A stretch of 54,058 bases of DNA, taken from positions 1-54,058 of the forward strand of contig CAMVLZ010000007.1 of NCBI GenBank assembly GCA_947168485.1. Direction: 5' to 3'. Position 1 is the stretch's first letter; each line of letters begins with the position of its first letter. Source of the stretch: an uncultured Bacillota bacterium. Lineage in GTDB: Bacteria; Bacillota_I; Bacilli_A; RF39; UBA660. The notes below the pieces were generated by a model. It did not search any database and was not told the origin of the DNA. It worked only from the letters and a program-made list of their open reading frames with translations. This document shows, in pieces, positions 20,295 to 29,304 of the stretch. The position numbers were made by a program, and so were the translations under genes.

Positions 20295-21098
20295 CTATGA
20301 ATTAGAAGCTTTTAATTCAAAAGATAATTTGTTATTTTCTTTTGTTAATTCATATATATTAACTCTTTGTTCATTGATACTCATAGTACTACAAGAAATA
20401 ATAATTTCATATTGATTATCTCCATTTAAATTAATAAATCCTTCTATATTTGGTTGACATGAATAATTACTATACTTTGTAGTTAATGTGTTATAAATAA
20501 TATATATTTTATTATCTTTAACCATAAATACTACAGCATATTCTTTAGTATCACTTGAAATAACTGGTAATGCATTACTAAATAAATAGAATGTTTCATT
20601 ATTACCATCGTTATCTATATCCATATCAAGTTCTTTATTAACAGTTAAATGTTCTACTATTATTCCTAATTTATCAGCTACATTATATACATAAGTATCA
20701 TCTACTATATCTGTTCCTTCTTTATATATATAATCTATATCATAATTAGATTTATATGCTATTAAAGTATTACTTTCATATGATATAGATTTCCTATCTT
20801 TATCAAATAAGTACCATTTATCATCATAATGCATTAAGTAATTACCTTTTACTTTATAATTATCTAATACTTTAAATTCATTCCAATCTAGTTCTTTTCT
20901 TAATTGACTATTTAGTGGAACATTATACATTTTCTTATTATGATATGAAAACATAGCATTTTGTCCTACTACTAAATAAGCTTCATTTTTATTTGATTGA
21001 AAAGTCACTCCATCTTTTTTAGATAATAAGTAAACTACTAATAGAAATACTACTAATACTATTATAATTATTATTGATGTCTTAGTACTTTTACTCAT
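20295..21098 (-). CDS. Membrane-anchored hypothetical protein with VCBS/FG-GAP-like element
   Basis: N-terminal TM; DMDIDNDGNNETFYLFSN. Confidence 0.5.
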   Translation of the reverse strand: MSKSTKTSIIIIIVLVVFLLVVYLLSKKDGVTFQSNKNEAYLVVGQNAMFSYHNKKMYNVPLNSQLRKELDWNEFKVLDNYKVKGNYLMHYDDKWYLFDKDRKSISYESNTLIAYKSNYDIDYIYKEGTDIVDDTYVYNVADKLGIIVEHLTVNKELDMDIDNDGNNETFYLFSNALPVISSDTKEYAVVFMVKDNKIYIIYNTLTTKYSNYSCQPNIEGFINLNGDNQYEIIISCSTMSINEQRVNIYELTKENNKLSFELKASNS

Positions 21099-21111
21099 AA
21101 TTTTCTCCTTT

Positions 21112-23433
21112 TTATACTTTATAACATGATAGATATGTTGTTTTACTAGGATTATAAGTTTTCCACATATCTTTTGCTGAAGTAGCTGGATCCATCATAG
21201 TTATTTTATTTCCTTGTACTTGGTCTATAGCTACCCAGTGTTGACTATTAGGAGTTGCTCCTTTAACTTCTGCTATGATGTAATATCCTTTTCCTACTAA
21301 TTCTTTTATTTTAGATAGTTTTTCATCTTGTGTTTTTCCACTTACATCAACAGTTGTTACATATTTAAAGTCTGGTATTAATTCAGTTACCTTATTCCAC
21401 ATAATACCTCCATTACCAGAGAATCCTCCTATTTTATTAAGTGCAGTTACAAATGTTCCTGGATTAAAGTCTCCTGGTACTTTTGAAGTATCTACTCCAC
21501 TTCTCTTTATTTGCATTGCGATAGAAGTAATTGTACATCCTGAATGAGCAATATCAGTTGAAGAATTACCTAATGGAACACTTCCCCAAACTTTATTTGC
21601 CTGTTTCCAAGTAGTATAGTTTCCAGAAGCTGCTGTACCTACAGTTGAACAAGCAACTGATTGTGTACAAGATGATTGACTAATATCAGTAGCATTACTA
21701 TAAGTTGATAATAATATTTCTTTATAGTCTTTTCCACTATTAGCTAGACTATTAAATTTCTTTTGTGTTGTATCAGTATAAGTTGTATATACTACATAGC
21801 CTTGATCATTTAAAACTAATTGTCCTTCTACTTCTTTAGCATATGATCTATATTTATGATCTGAAGATAATGCTTTCTTATACAAAGTATATTCAGTACC
21901 ACTACGCATATTGCTACCATCTTGTGAACATCCTTTGTCTGGATCACAATATACTTGATCTTTAGTACAAGAAGCTGTTTCAATTATATAGTTGTCTCCT
22001 TCTTGTTTAATCTTTCCACCTATATCTGCATGTCTTCCTAAAATATAACTTCTAGCAGCAACTAATTGTGCTTTAAAAGCTTCTTCTGGTGCTCCTTCAT
22101 TTTCTGCATAAGCAACACCTAAAATATACTTTTCAAAGTCTACTAATTCTTCTCCAGACACTTCTTTATTTTTATTGTCACAATCCATAATTCTGACTTT
22201 TACTTTATTTAAATTTAGTTTTTCTTTTACATTTCCTTTACCACTTATATAGAATCCTTTTATTCCATATGTACATGAACTTGTAGAAGAATAATCACAA
22301 GTACCATTAGTTTTATTATAACCAATATAACTATAATAGTTATTAACATATTCAAATACTTGATCTGCTAGAATTTCATATTCTCCTTGTGATAAGTTTT
22401 CAAAGTATTTAGGAAATATATCATTAGCTAGATTTGTTTTTGTTTGTATCTCATCTCCAGCGATTGCTCTTTTTATTTTTCTTAGTTTTCCATTAGTAAA
22501 ATATTTATATGTATATGTACCATCTTTATCCATAATAATATGAACAGTTCCAGTTACAATTAGATATGGACTATCTACAGATGAAGTATATTCATCAGTT
22601 CCATCATCTCCAGTAACACCAATTACTCTTTGAATATAATCTCTAAATTCATCATTTGTTGAATTATATTGAGTATATCCAGTTGGTCCACCTGATGCTG
22701 TAGAAGTTGCTAAAGCATCTTCATATTTTGAATCTTCTTCAACAACATTTACAATCATAATTGCCATAAAAGATAGTGCAAATACTAATGGTAATCCAAA
22801 TAAAAGGGCTATTTTTACTGGATCTTTCATTATTACTTTTAAAACACCTTGAGTAATATCAAATCCACCATCAGATGATGAACCACTTTGTTTTCCACCT
22901 GATCCACTACTTGATTGGCTATTTTCTGATTTATTATCAGATTTATCTTGCCCTAATTTAGAAAGTGCACTTTCATCTGAAGAAGGAAGAGAACTATCTT
23001 GCCCTCCTCCTATATTTCCTTTATTGGCTGCTCCTGCGGCATTAGCACCTGAAGTTGGAGTAGCACCAGCAGCTCCACCTGTGCCTCCTGCTCCACCGGC
23101 TCCGCCTGCAGCACCATTATAGGTTTGTGCAGCTTTACCAATTTTATCACTTGCGCCACTTTCACTTAATTTATTTGAGGCGTCTTGTATTTTCTTTCCA
23201 GCTGGTGAATATTGGTTTGCTCTAGTCATTGCTTTTCCTAAGGCTTGTGTACTTTTTCCACCAGTTAATTTATCTGCTGCTTTAACTGCTGTACCTGCAG
23301 CCACAGCATAAGGGTTTTTGGTAGCTATGGCAACATCTGCAGCATTTTTAATATTCTTGGCATTGTTTTCATCATTTCTTTGTTTTTGAGATTTTACTTC
23401 ATTATCAGTGCCTCTATTTGCTTGATATGCCAT
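21112..23433 (-). CDS. SpoIID-domain plus C39-like peptidase-domain wall-remodelling protein of the T4SS locus
   Basis: A/G/S-rich cytoplasmic N-terminus, TM, VDFEKYILGVAYAENEGAPEEAFKAQLVAARSYILGRHA (SpoIID), C-terminal HSGCTITSIAMQI...GYYIIAEVKG...HWVAIDQVQGNKITMMDP (C39-like Cys/His/Asp). Confidence 0.85.
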   Translation of the reverse strand: MAYQANRGTDNEVKSQKQRNDENNAKNIKNAADVAIATKNPYAVAAGTAVKAADKLTGGKSTQALGKAMTRANQYSPAGKKIQDASNKLSESGASDKIGKAAQTYNGAAGGAGGAGGTGGAAGATPTSGANAAGAANKGNIGGGQDSSLPSSDESALSKLGQDKSDNKSENSQSSSGSGGKQSGSSSDGGFDITQGVLKVIMKDPVKIALLFGLPLVFALSFMAIMIVNVVEEDSKYEDALATSTASGGPTGYTQYNSTNDEFRDYIQRVIGVTGDDGTDEYTSSVDSPYLIVTGTVHIIMDKDGTYTYKYFTNGKLRKIKRAIAGDEIQTKTNLANDIFPKYFENLSQGEYEILADQVFEYVNNYYSYIGYNKTNGTCDYSSTSSCTYGIKGFYISGKGNVKEKLNLNKVKVRIMDCDNKNKEVSGEELVDFEKYILGVAYAENEGAPEEAFKAQLVAARSYILGRHADIGGKIKQEGDNYIIETASCTKDQVYCDPDKGCSQDGSNMRSGTEYTLYKKALSSDHKYRSYAKEVEGQLVLNDQGYVVYTTYTDTTQKKFNSLANSGKDYKEILLSTYSNATDISQSSCTQSVACSTVGTAASGNYTTWKQANKVWGSVPLGNSSTDIAHSGCTITSIAMQIKRSGVDTSKVPGDFNPGTFVTALNKIGGFSGNGGIMWNKVTELIPDFKYVTTVDVSGKTQDEKLSKIKELVGKGYYIIAEVKGATPNSQHWVAIDQVQGNKITMMDPATSAKDMWKTYNPSKTTYLSCYKV

Positions 23434-23456
23434 TTGCTCACCTTCTTTTTAAAGTT

Positions 23457-25250
23457 CTAGAAACCTCCTCCAGAACCAAATGATTCTAATTCTTCTTTAG
23501 TTACAGCAACATTTATTTGCATACGTTTATTACCACAAACAAATAATGCTTCACCTTGAGAATATCTCTTTATACCCTCTCTTTCACTTTCATTTAAGTC
23601 TATTAATAAACTTAAATCTTCAACTGCTTGTTTCTTTAATCCCATTACTAAGTAATAAGATGCATTATCAAATATTGCTTTACCATGCATTAATATTTGT
23701 TCATTAGCAACAAAGTCTGATGGTTGTTGTGTAATTAAAATTGTACCTGTATTATACTTTCTAGCACGACGTTGTACTTGTGATAAGAATTCTGCTCCTA
23801 AAGCATTTTTATCTCCTAATAATACGTGTGCTTCATCAACCATTAATACTGTATTAACATTAAAATCTAAACATAAACTCCATGCATATTTTAATACGTT
23901 AAAGAATAATGCATTTCTAATATTAGAATCAGAGTTCATTAACTCTTTAATATTAAATACCATAAAATCAGAATCTCTTCTTAATGTAGTCTTACCATCA
24001 AAGTAGAATTTTAATTCATTTACAATAGGTCTAACTTTTAATTCTAATCTTTCCATAATATCTTTTTCATGTGTTTGATCAGTCATAGCCATTAGACGTC
24101 CTTTGATAGTAGCATATACATCACTAAATGTTGGATAATCTTCTGATGTAAATCTAGAGAAATCTGTATTAAAATCTATTCCAAAACGTTTATATGTATC
24201 TTGTACTACTTCAGAAAACATTGTTAATACATCATCTTGCATAGATGGATCATAATATGTCATAAATGCTCTTAAGAATTGAAGTGTTCTTGTTAAAACT
24301 GTATAACCAAGTCCTTGTCTTATTTCTTCTTCATCAGCATCGATAACTACTTCTAATGGATTTATTAATCCAAATTCTCCACCTTTTCCTATATCAACAG
24401 TATCTCCTCCAAAAGATTGAGTCATTTCTCTTAACTCATCTTCTGGGTCGATTATTACTATTTGACAACCATTTCTAATATGAGTTCTAAGCATCAATTT
24501 AGCTGCAGTTGATTTACCTGAACCAGATGTACCTAAAATAATCATATTAGCATTATTTCTATTATTTTCTTTTCTTATCTTATATAAGAATTGATTGAAT
24601 AAAATAACTCCACCTGAGAAATCAACTCCTAATAATGTTGATAATCCAGGGTCTTTTACACTATCAAAGATGAATGGATACATAGCAGAAATTGTAATAC
24701 TTGGAATTGGTGTACCAATTCTTTCTTCAATATCTTGTTTTGGAAAGACTGGTAAAATTGATTTTAATACCTTTTCTTGTTCAAAACGTAGAGATACTGC
24801 TTTTAATTCCATAGCATCTAAATAGTTTTTAACATTAATCTTCTTTATTTCTAATTCTTCTTTAGAACCAGCTGTAATCATAATATGCATTTGAAAATCA
24901 AATATCTTTGCTTGAGAACCAGCTAACATTGATGTGAAGTATTCCAAACTTTCAGCATCTTGTCTAATACGTTCTCTTGCTGTATGATCACGTTCATTTT
25001 TATATTGTTCTCTTAATTCAGCAACTTGTTTATTTAACATCTTTGCCATTTCAGAGAATGGTACTGGAATATGTTTTACTACAACTTTAATTCCAGACAT
25101 ATTTGTTAATGATGATAAATATCCAGGCATTATATATTTTGGATATGAAACTACTGTTAAAATAGTAGCATAATGATCACTTATGAAGAAATCACTAGGT
25201 GAAAAACTTAATCCTTTTGGAGCAACTTGACTCTTAAAATTTAAACTCAT
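23457..25250 (-). CDS. VirB4-family T4SS ATPase (ATPase domain half)
   Basis: NMIILGTSGSGKSTAAKLMLRTHIRNGCQIVIIDPEDEL, NTVLMVDEAHVLLGDK, RARKYNTGTILITQQPSDF. Confidence 0.93.
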   Translation of the reverse strand: MSLNFKSQVAPKGLSFSPSDFFISDHYATILTVVSYPKYIMPGYLSSLTNMSGIKVVVKHIPVPFSEMAKMLNKQVAELREQYKNERDHTARERIRQDAESLEYFTSMLAGSQAKIFDFQMHIMITAGSKEELEIKKINVKNYLDAMELKAVSLRFEQEKVLKSILPVFPKQDIEERIGTPIPSITISAMYPFIFDSVKDPGLSTLLGVDFSGGVILFNQFLYKIRKENNRNNANMIILGTSGSGKSTAAKLMLRTHIRNGCQIVIIDPEDELREMTQSFGGDTVDIGKGGEFGLINPLEVVIDADEEEIRQGLGYTVLTRTLQFLRAFMTYYDPSMQDDVLTMFSEVVQDTYKRFGIDFNTDFSRFTSEDYPTFSDVYATIKGRLMAMTDQTHEKDIMERLELKVRPIVNELKFYFDGKTTLRRDSDFMVFNIKELMNSDSNIRNALFFNVLKYAWSLCLDFNVNTVLMVDEAHVLLGDKNALGAEFLSQVQRRARKYNTGTILITQQPSDFVANEQILMHGKAIFDNASYYLVMGLKKQAVEDLSLLIDLNESEREGIKRYSQGEALFVCGNKRMQINVAVTKEELESFGSGGGF

Positions 25251-25843
25251 AATGACATCACCGTTCCAAACTCAGTTTTAACTCCTCCATTTAAGAAGTT
25301 ATCTAAAATGACTCTTAAGTCTTCATTATTTACTTGTGATGCATTAAGTCCACATGTTGCTAAACCATTTATCATCAATCTTATTTTTTTATCTATTACA
25401 TCTTGATCTTTATCTTTAAATAAGAAGTAATACTCAGTATCTACAATATTATTTCTAATAAAATTATTACCCTTTTCTAAATCTTGAGCAATCAATTTTC
25501 TAATCGCAGGTACTTGAGTTTCATTATATAGAAGTTGTAATTGTGACATGTAGACACTTAAATCTACTGGTCTATCTGCTACAACTAACCAAAATTCAAA
25601 ATCAAGCATATTATAGAAATTCTTTAATCCAGTTAATACTCTATTTTGAGAATCCATATCTAAAATAAATATATTTCTAGGTGTAATTTTAACTCCGGTA
25701 ACTTTTAAATTACTTCTAGTGATAATACAATTATTTTGAATGCTTTTAACTGGTAACCAATCTTCTGTCCATTTAGAAGACTCTTGAACACTAGTCTTAC
25801 TAGCTGGAGCCTTATTTACGGATCCTTTTTTTACTTGTGCCAT
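25247..25843 (-). CDS. VirB4 N-terminal/TraC-like domain protein
   Basis: WTEDWLPVKSIQNNCIITRSNLKVTGVKITPRNIFILD...; overlaps the VirB4 ATPase start by 4 nt (ATGA). Confidence 0.7.
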   Translation of the reverse strand: MAQVKKGSVNKAPASKTSVQESSKWTEDWLPVKSIQNNCIITRSNLKVTGVKITPRNIFILDMDSQNRVLTGLKNFYNMLDFEFWLVVADRPVDLSVYMSQLQLLYNETQVPAIRKLIAQDLEKGNNFIRNNIVDTEYYFLFKDKDQDVIDKKIRLMINGLATCGLNASQVNNEDLRVILDNFLNGGVKTEFGTVMSL

Positions 25844-26138
25844 TAGTCACACACCAACCTCTCCAATAGTATTTTTGATTATGAGTTAAAAACTCATACA
25901 TTTCCATTATTATAGTTAAAATATTGTGATAATTAGGAATTGGAACTACCAAGAAGGCAGTTATTAAACCAGGAGCTAGTGATAATATTGTGAACAATAA
26001 ACTAGATTGTGGTACAAAAGCTAATAAAATTAATGTTATTAAAACTCCAGTACTAAATAGAATTAAGTCCATTGGTTTAAATAATCCCATTATCAGTTTT
26101 CCTTGTTTTGTATTTGCAGGTATCAAGTAATTATTCAT
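25812..26138 (-). CDS. PrgI/VirB3-like T4SS membrane protein
   Basis: 108 aa, two adjacent TMs, IPANTKQGKLIMGLFKPMDLILF ... HNQKYYWRGWCV, as in PrgI-family proteins preceding VirB4. Confidence 0.75.
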   Translation of the reverse strand: MNNYLIPANTKQGKLIMGLFKPMDLILFSTGVLITLILLAFVPQSSLLFTILSLAPGLITAFLVVPIPNYHNILTIIMEMYEFLTHNQKYYWRGWCVTNGTSKKRIRK

Positions 26139-26162
26139 CTAGTATCACACTCCTTTATTCTA

Positions 26163-28313
26163 TTATGGATGTGGTCCTCCTGGAGGTGGTCCGCCACCTG
26201 GATTACCGTTTCCTCCATTATGACCTCCAGCTATATTAACAAATGTTGTTTCATCGATAGCACCATCATAATCTTCATTATTTCTTTCATATTGATAATC
26301 TGCAGGATTTCTTGTAGGGTTACCGTTAGAATCGATTGCAACTTTTGCTCCAGTTTCTTCGATTGTTGTTGTAACAACCTTTTCAGGTTCTCTATAGTAA
26401 ATAAAGTCTTGTATGTCTCCTGCAAGTCCTTGATAATTATGTCTATGATATCTTTCAACGTCGCTAATTCTAGGTAAGACATTCAATGCTTCTCTTTCTT
26501 TCTTCATTCTGTCTACGTTGTCTTGAGAATCACCATATGTCTTAGCAGCAGCTTGATAAGCAGCTTTAGTTTGTTTAACTCTTTCTTTAGCTGCATTGTA
26601 TTTAGAAGTATATGCACTGTAAGCAGAATCAAGTGCTCCACCTGACAATCCAGTTTTAGCTGCATATTGTTGTTTAGACATTCTATTACCATCCATTTGA
26701 AGTCTAGATAATTCTGCATTAGCAGCATTCATGTCTGCCTCAGCTTGTTCCATATTAGCTTTATTAGCTTTGTTAACATATGAAGCTTTAGCCCAGTCTC
26801 TACTACCAAGACCCAATCTACTTGCTGCAGCTTCTCTATTTTGATAATCCAATCTATCTTGTAAGTAACCCATTGGACCTCCACGGGCTTGCTTATCACC
26901 AGTTCTAATTTTTGCCATGTTATCAGCAGACTGTCTCCAAGTGTCCATAAGTCCTGGAGCTTGTTTACCTTGTGCACCAGCTTCTACTTGTTCATTGAAT
27001 GCGTTCAATGCTCCAGCTGCCATTCCTCTAGCTCCACCAGATAATGAACCTAAACCACCCATTATAGTAGCAAGTCCTATATTTGAACCAAAAGATTTAA
27101 CTCCTAGTACATCTTTAATAAATTGTGGAGCTTGTTTTGCGAAGATGAATAAACCAATAATAATAAATATCATTGAGAATGCTCCTATAATTCCTCCACC
27201 TATATTAATAGTAATACCATTTATTAAGATATCTTGTACTAAGAATAATACAAAGAATACAATTGCTAAACGTATAAATAAATCTACATATGTACCTATA
27301 ACAGCTTTAGTCCAGTTAGAAAAAGCAGTATTGTCTTTTGATTGAGGTCCCATATAAGCAATAATTGGAATTGGTGCGATTAATCTTAATACAGATAGTT
27401 TAATAGCACGTACTGCTATATCAACAGTAAATCCTAATAATATTACTGTCATTATTATCGCAACTATTGTTCCTAAAATTGGAACATAGTTAAATGCATA
27501 TCTTGCTTTTCCAGAATACCATAAGTTATGTCCTGTAATTTTATTAAATGCTTCTGATATAAATCCATTACTACATGTCGTTGTAAGTAGCGCCGATGAA
27601 GTTAAATCAGATGGATCAGCATCTATTTTAGTATATGTTTGTAATACACTATTTTCTATTGGACACATCCAGTTGTTTGAATCCGTTATATCATCAGTAT
27701 GATTTTCTCTTAAGTTAATTCTTACAAATATACGAAGGATTGTTGCGGAAAAGACATTGGCCATCGTACTTAGTCTTTGTCCTTCTAAATCAGTTTGTTC
27801 AGTACTATCTGGATCAGCATTTGATGTAGATACATCGGTTGTACCTAGTACTATCCTACCAATAGTATTATTTGCTAAAATACGTTTTTGTAATGAATAA
27901 AGTGTTCCGAATACTAATCCATTGTTATTTAATTCTCTAGAAAATTCATTACTAGCATTAGGTATATTAATAGGAGTTAATGCAGCTAATAGTAGTAAAC
28001 CTATTACTACTCTTTTTATTACTGCAGAAAATCCTTCTTGTTTATCATTTGCTTTATCTGGATCAATTATTGTTTGTAAAACGGTAATAGATAATCTAAA
28101 CACCATAAAAACTCCAAGTATTAATTGGACTCTACCATAGAAACTTCTAATAGTTGCATTACTAAAGAATTCAGCAGTTGCAACATTAAAGAAGATCATA
28201 TACATAAACTTCATAACTGAAAAAGAAATCCAGTCTAATTTACTGAAAATGATTCTAATTAAGTTATGACCTACGCCAGGCTGATCTTGATTAACCTCGA
28301 AGTCTAAAATCAT
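26163..28313 (-). CDS. VirB6/TrbL-like polytopic membrane protein
   Basis: Multiple TMs followed by Ala/Gln-rich coiled coil and PG-rich tail; LRLIAPIPIIAYMGPQSKDNTAFSNWTKAVIGTYVDLFIRLAIVFFV. Confidence 0.8.
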   Translation of the reverse strand: MILDFEVNQDQPGVGHNLIRIIFSKLDWISFSVMKFMYMIFFNVATAEFFSNATIRSFYGRVQLILGVFMVFRLSITVLQTIIDPDKANDKQEGFSAVIKRVVIGLLLLAALTPINIPNASNEFSRELNNNGLVFGTLYSLQKRILANNTIGRIVLGTTDVSTSNADPDSTEQTDLEGQRLSTMANVFSATILRIFVRINLRENHTDDITDSNNWMCPIENSVLQTYTKIDADPSDLTSSALLTTTCSNGFISEAFNKITGHNLWYSGKARYAFNYVPILGTIVAIIMTVILLGFTVDIAVRAIKLSVLRLIAPIPIIAYMGPQSKDNTAFSNWTKAVIGTYVDLFIRLAIVFFVLFLVQDILINGITINIGGGIIGAFSMIFIIIGLFIFAKQAPQFIKDVLGVKSFGSNIGLATIMGGLGSLSGGARGMAAGALNAFNEQVEAGAQGKQAPGLMDTWRQSADNMAKIRTGDKQARGGPMGYLQDRLDYQNREAAASRLGLGSRDWAKASYVNKANKANMEQAEADMNAANAELSRLQMDGNRMSKQQYAAKTGLSGGALDSAYSAYTSKYNAAKERVKQTKAAYQAAAKTYGDSQDNVDRMKKEREALNVLPRISDVERYHRHNYQGLAGDIQDFIYYREPEKVVTTTIEETGAKVAIDSNGNPTRNPADYQYERNNEDYDGAIDETTFVNIAGGHNGGNGNPGGGPPPGGPHP

Positions 28314-28339
28314 CTAATCCCTTCTTTCGATTTATGCCA

Positions 28340-28813
28340 TTACTTTAATAATCCGCAATCTGATACAATTCCAAATACTTGGAATAATAATTGAGTAATA
28401 ATTGGTATCATAAACAATAATCCTGTCATTATCAATCTTGTTTTTAAATGTGTAGTTGCTTTTTTCATTGTATCATCATCACTATTAATAATAGCTTTTG
28501 TAAATTCAATTCCACTTAAAACTATTACAGCAAGTGGACCTAATATTTTAATATAATCTAGGATTTTATTCAATAGCCAAGCAACTGAATTTTGATCATT
28601 AATATCACCTAAAAGTGAATTACAAGTTTCAGAATCTTGTTTATATACACTATTGTTTCCTTTAAAACTATTAATATATGAATTTACATCTTGTGAATTA
28701 TTAGATGTTAATACATATGGTGCATCAATTGTAGTTTTTGCATATGTATTTTCAGGAATAATAACAAAAAGACTTGTTATTAATAAAATTATTATTATAA
28801 TTGTTTTTTTCAT
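28340..28813 (-). CDS. VirB2/TrbC-like protein with signal peptide
   Basis: Signal peptide, then two TMs: ILGPLAVIVLSGIEFTKAIINSDDDTMKKATTHLKTRLIMTGLLFMIPIITQLLF. Confidence 0.65.
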   Translation of the reverse strand: MKKTIIIIILLITSLFVIIPENTYAKTTIDAPYVLTSNNSQDVNSYINSFKGNNSVYKQDSETCNSLLGDINDQNSVAWLLNKILDYIKILGPLAVIVLSGIEFTKAIINSDDDTMKKATTHLKTRLIMTGLLFMIPIITQLLFQVFGIVSDCGLLK

Positions 28814-28895
28814 AAAATCACATCACTTGTTCTATCATAATTAGTATAGCAAATCAATACAAAAATATCAATTATCTTTGATTTTTTTACAAAAA

Positions 28896-28919
28896 AAAAT
28901 AGTAAATAAATACTATTTT
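28896..28919 (-). terminator. Intra-locus intrinsic terminator after the 113-aa VirB2-like gene
   Basis: aaaatagta-aataaa-tactatttt stem; minus strand continues TTTTTTTTTGT. Confidence 0.7.
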
Positions 28920-29254
28920 ATTTGTTTCCAGCATGAGAACCACGCATTTGTATCTCCAACACTTGATGTTGCAACTACTTGCATTAATAATGAAACTAAG
29001 AAGACAATTAAGAATACTAAAGCTGCATAGATAAATCTCTTGATTAATTTTCCTTGAGCTTCTTTAATTTCTTTTTCATCACTTGCGATAACTGCTTTAC
29101 CTAAATCAATAACTCCAAATAAGATTAGAGCAACTGGAATTATGATATAGAACATTGGAAGTAATGCTTTCTTTACTATTCTAACAAATGGTTCAAGTCC
29201 CATACAATCTGATGAAATATCAGTGTTTGTTCCTATTAAAAAATACTTGTTCAT
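28913..29254 (-). CDS. VirB2-like two-TM protein
   Basis: LLPMFYIIIPVALILFGVIDLGKAVIASDEKEIKEAQGKLIKRFIYAALVFLIVFLVSLLMQVV. Confidence 0.65.
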   Translation of the reverse strand: MNKYFLIGTNTDISSDCMGLEPFVRIVKKALLPMFYIIIPVALILFGVIDLGKAVIASDEKEIKEAQGKLIKRFIYAALVFLIVFLVSLLMQVVATSSVGDTNAWFSCWKQIK

Positions 29255-29304
29255 AAAATCTCTCCTCTACTTAATTATATTTTTTTATTAATAATTTGTC
29301 AATA

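Noticed and set aside
26231-26977. Minus-strand ORFs 26231-26482, 26513-26728 and 26729-26977
   Set aside because: They lie out of frame inside the VirB6-like gene 26163-28313, whose frame gives a coherent TM/coiled-coil protein; their Leu/Lys-rich translations look like frame-shadow ORFs.
26917-27345. Plus-strand ORF of 142 aa
   Set aside because: Antisense to the VirB6-like TM region; no SD or family motif; hydrophobic composition is the expected mirror of the sense gene.
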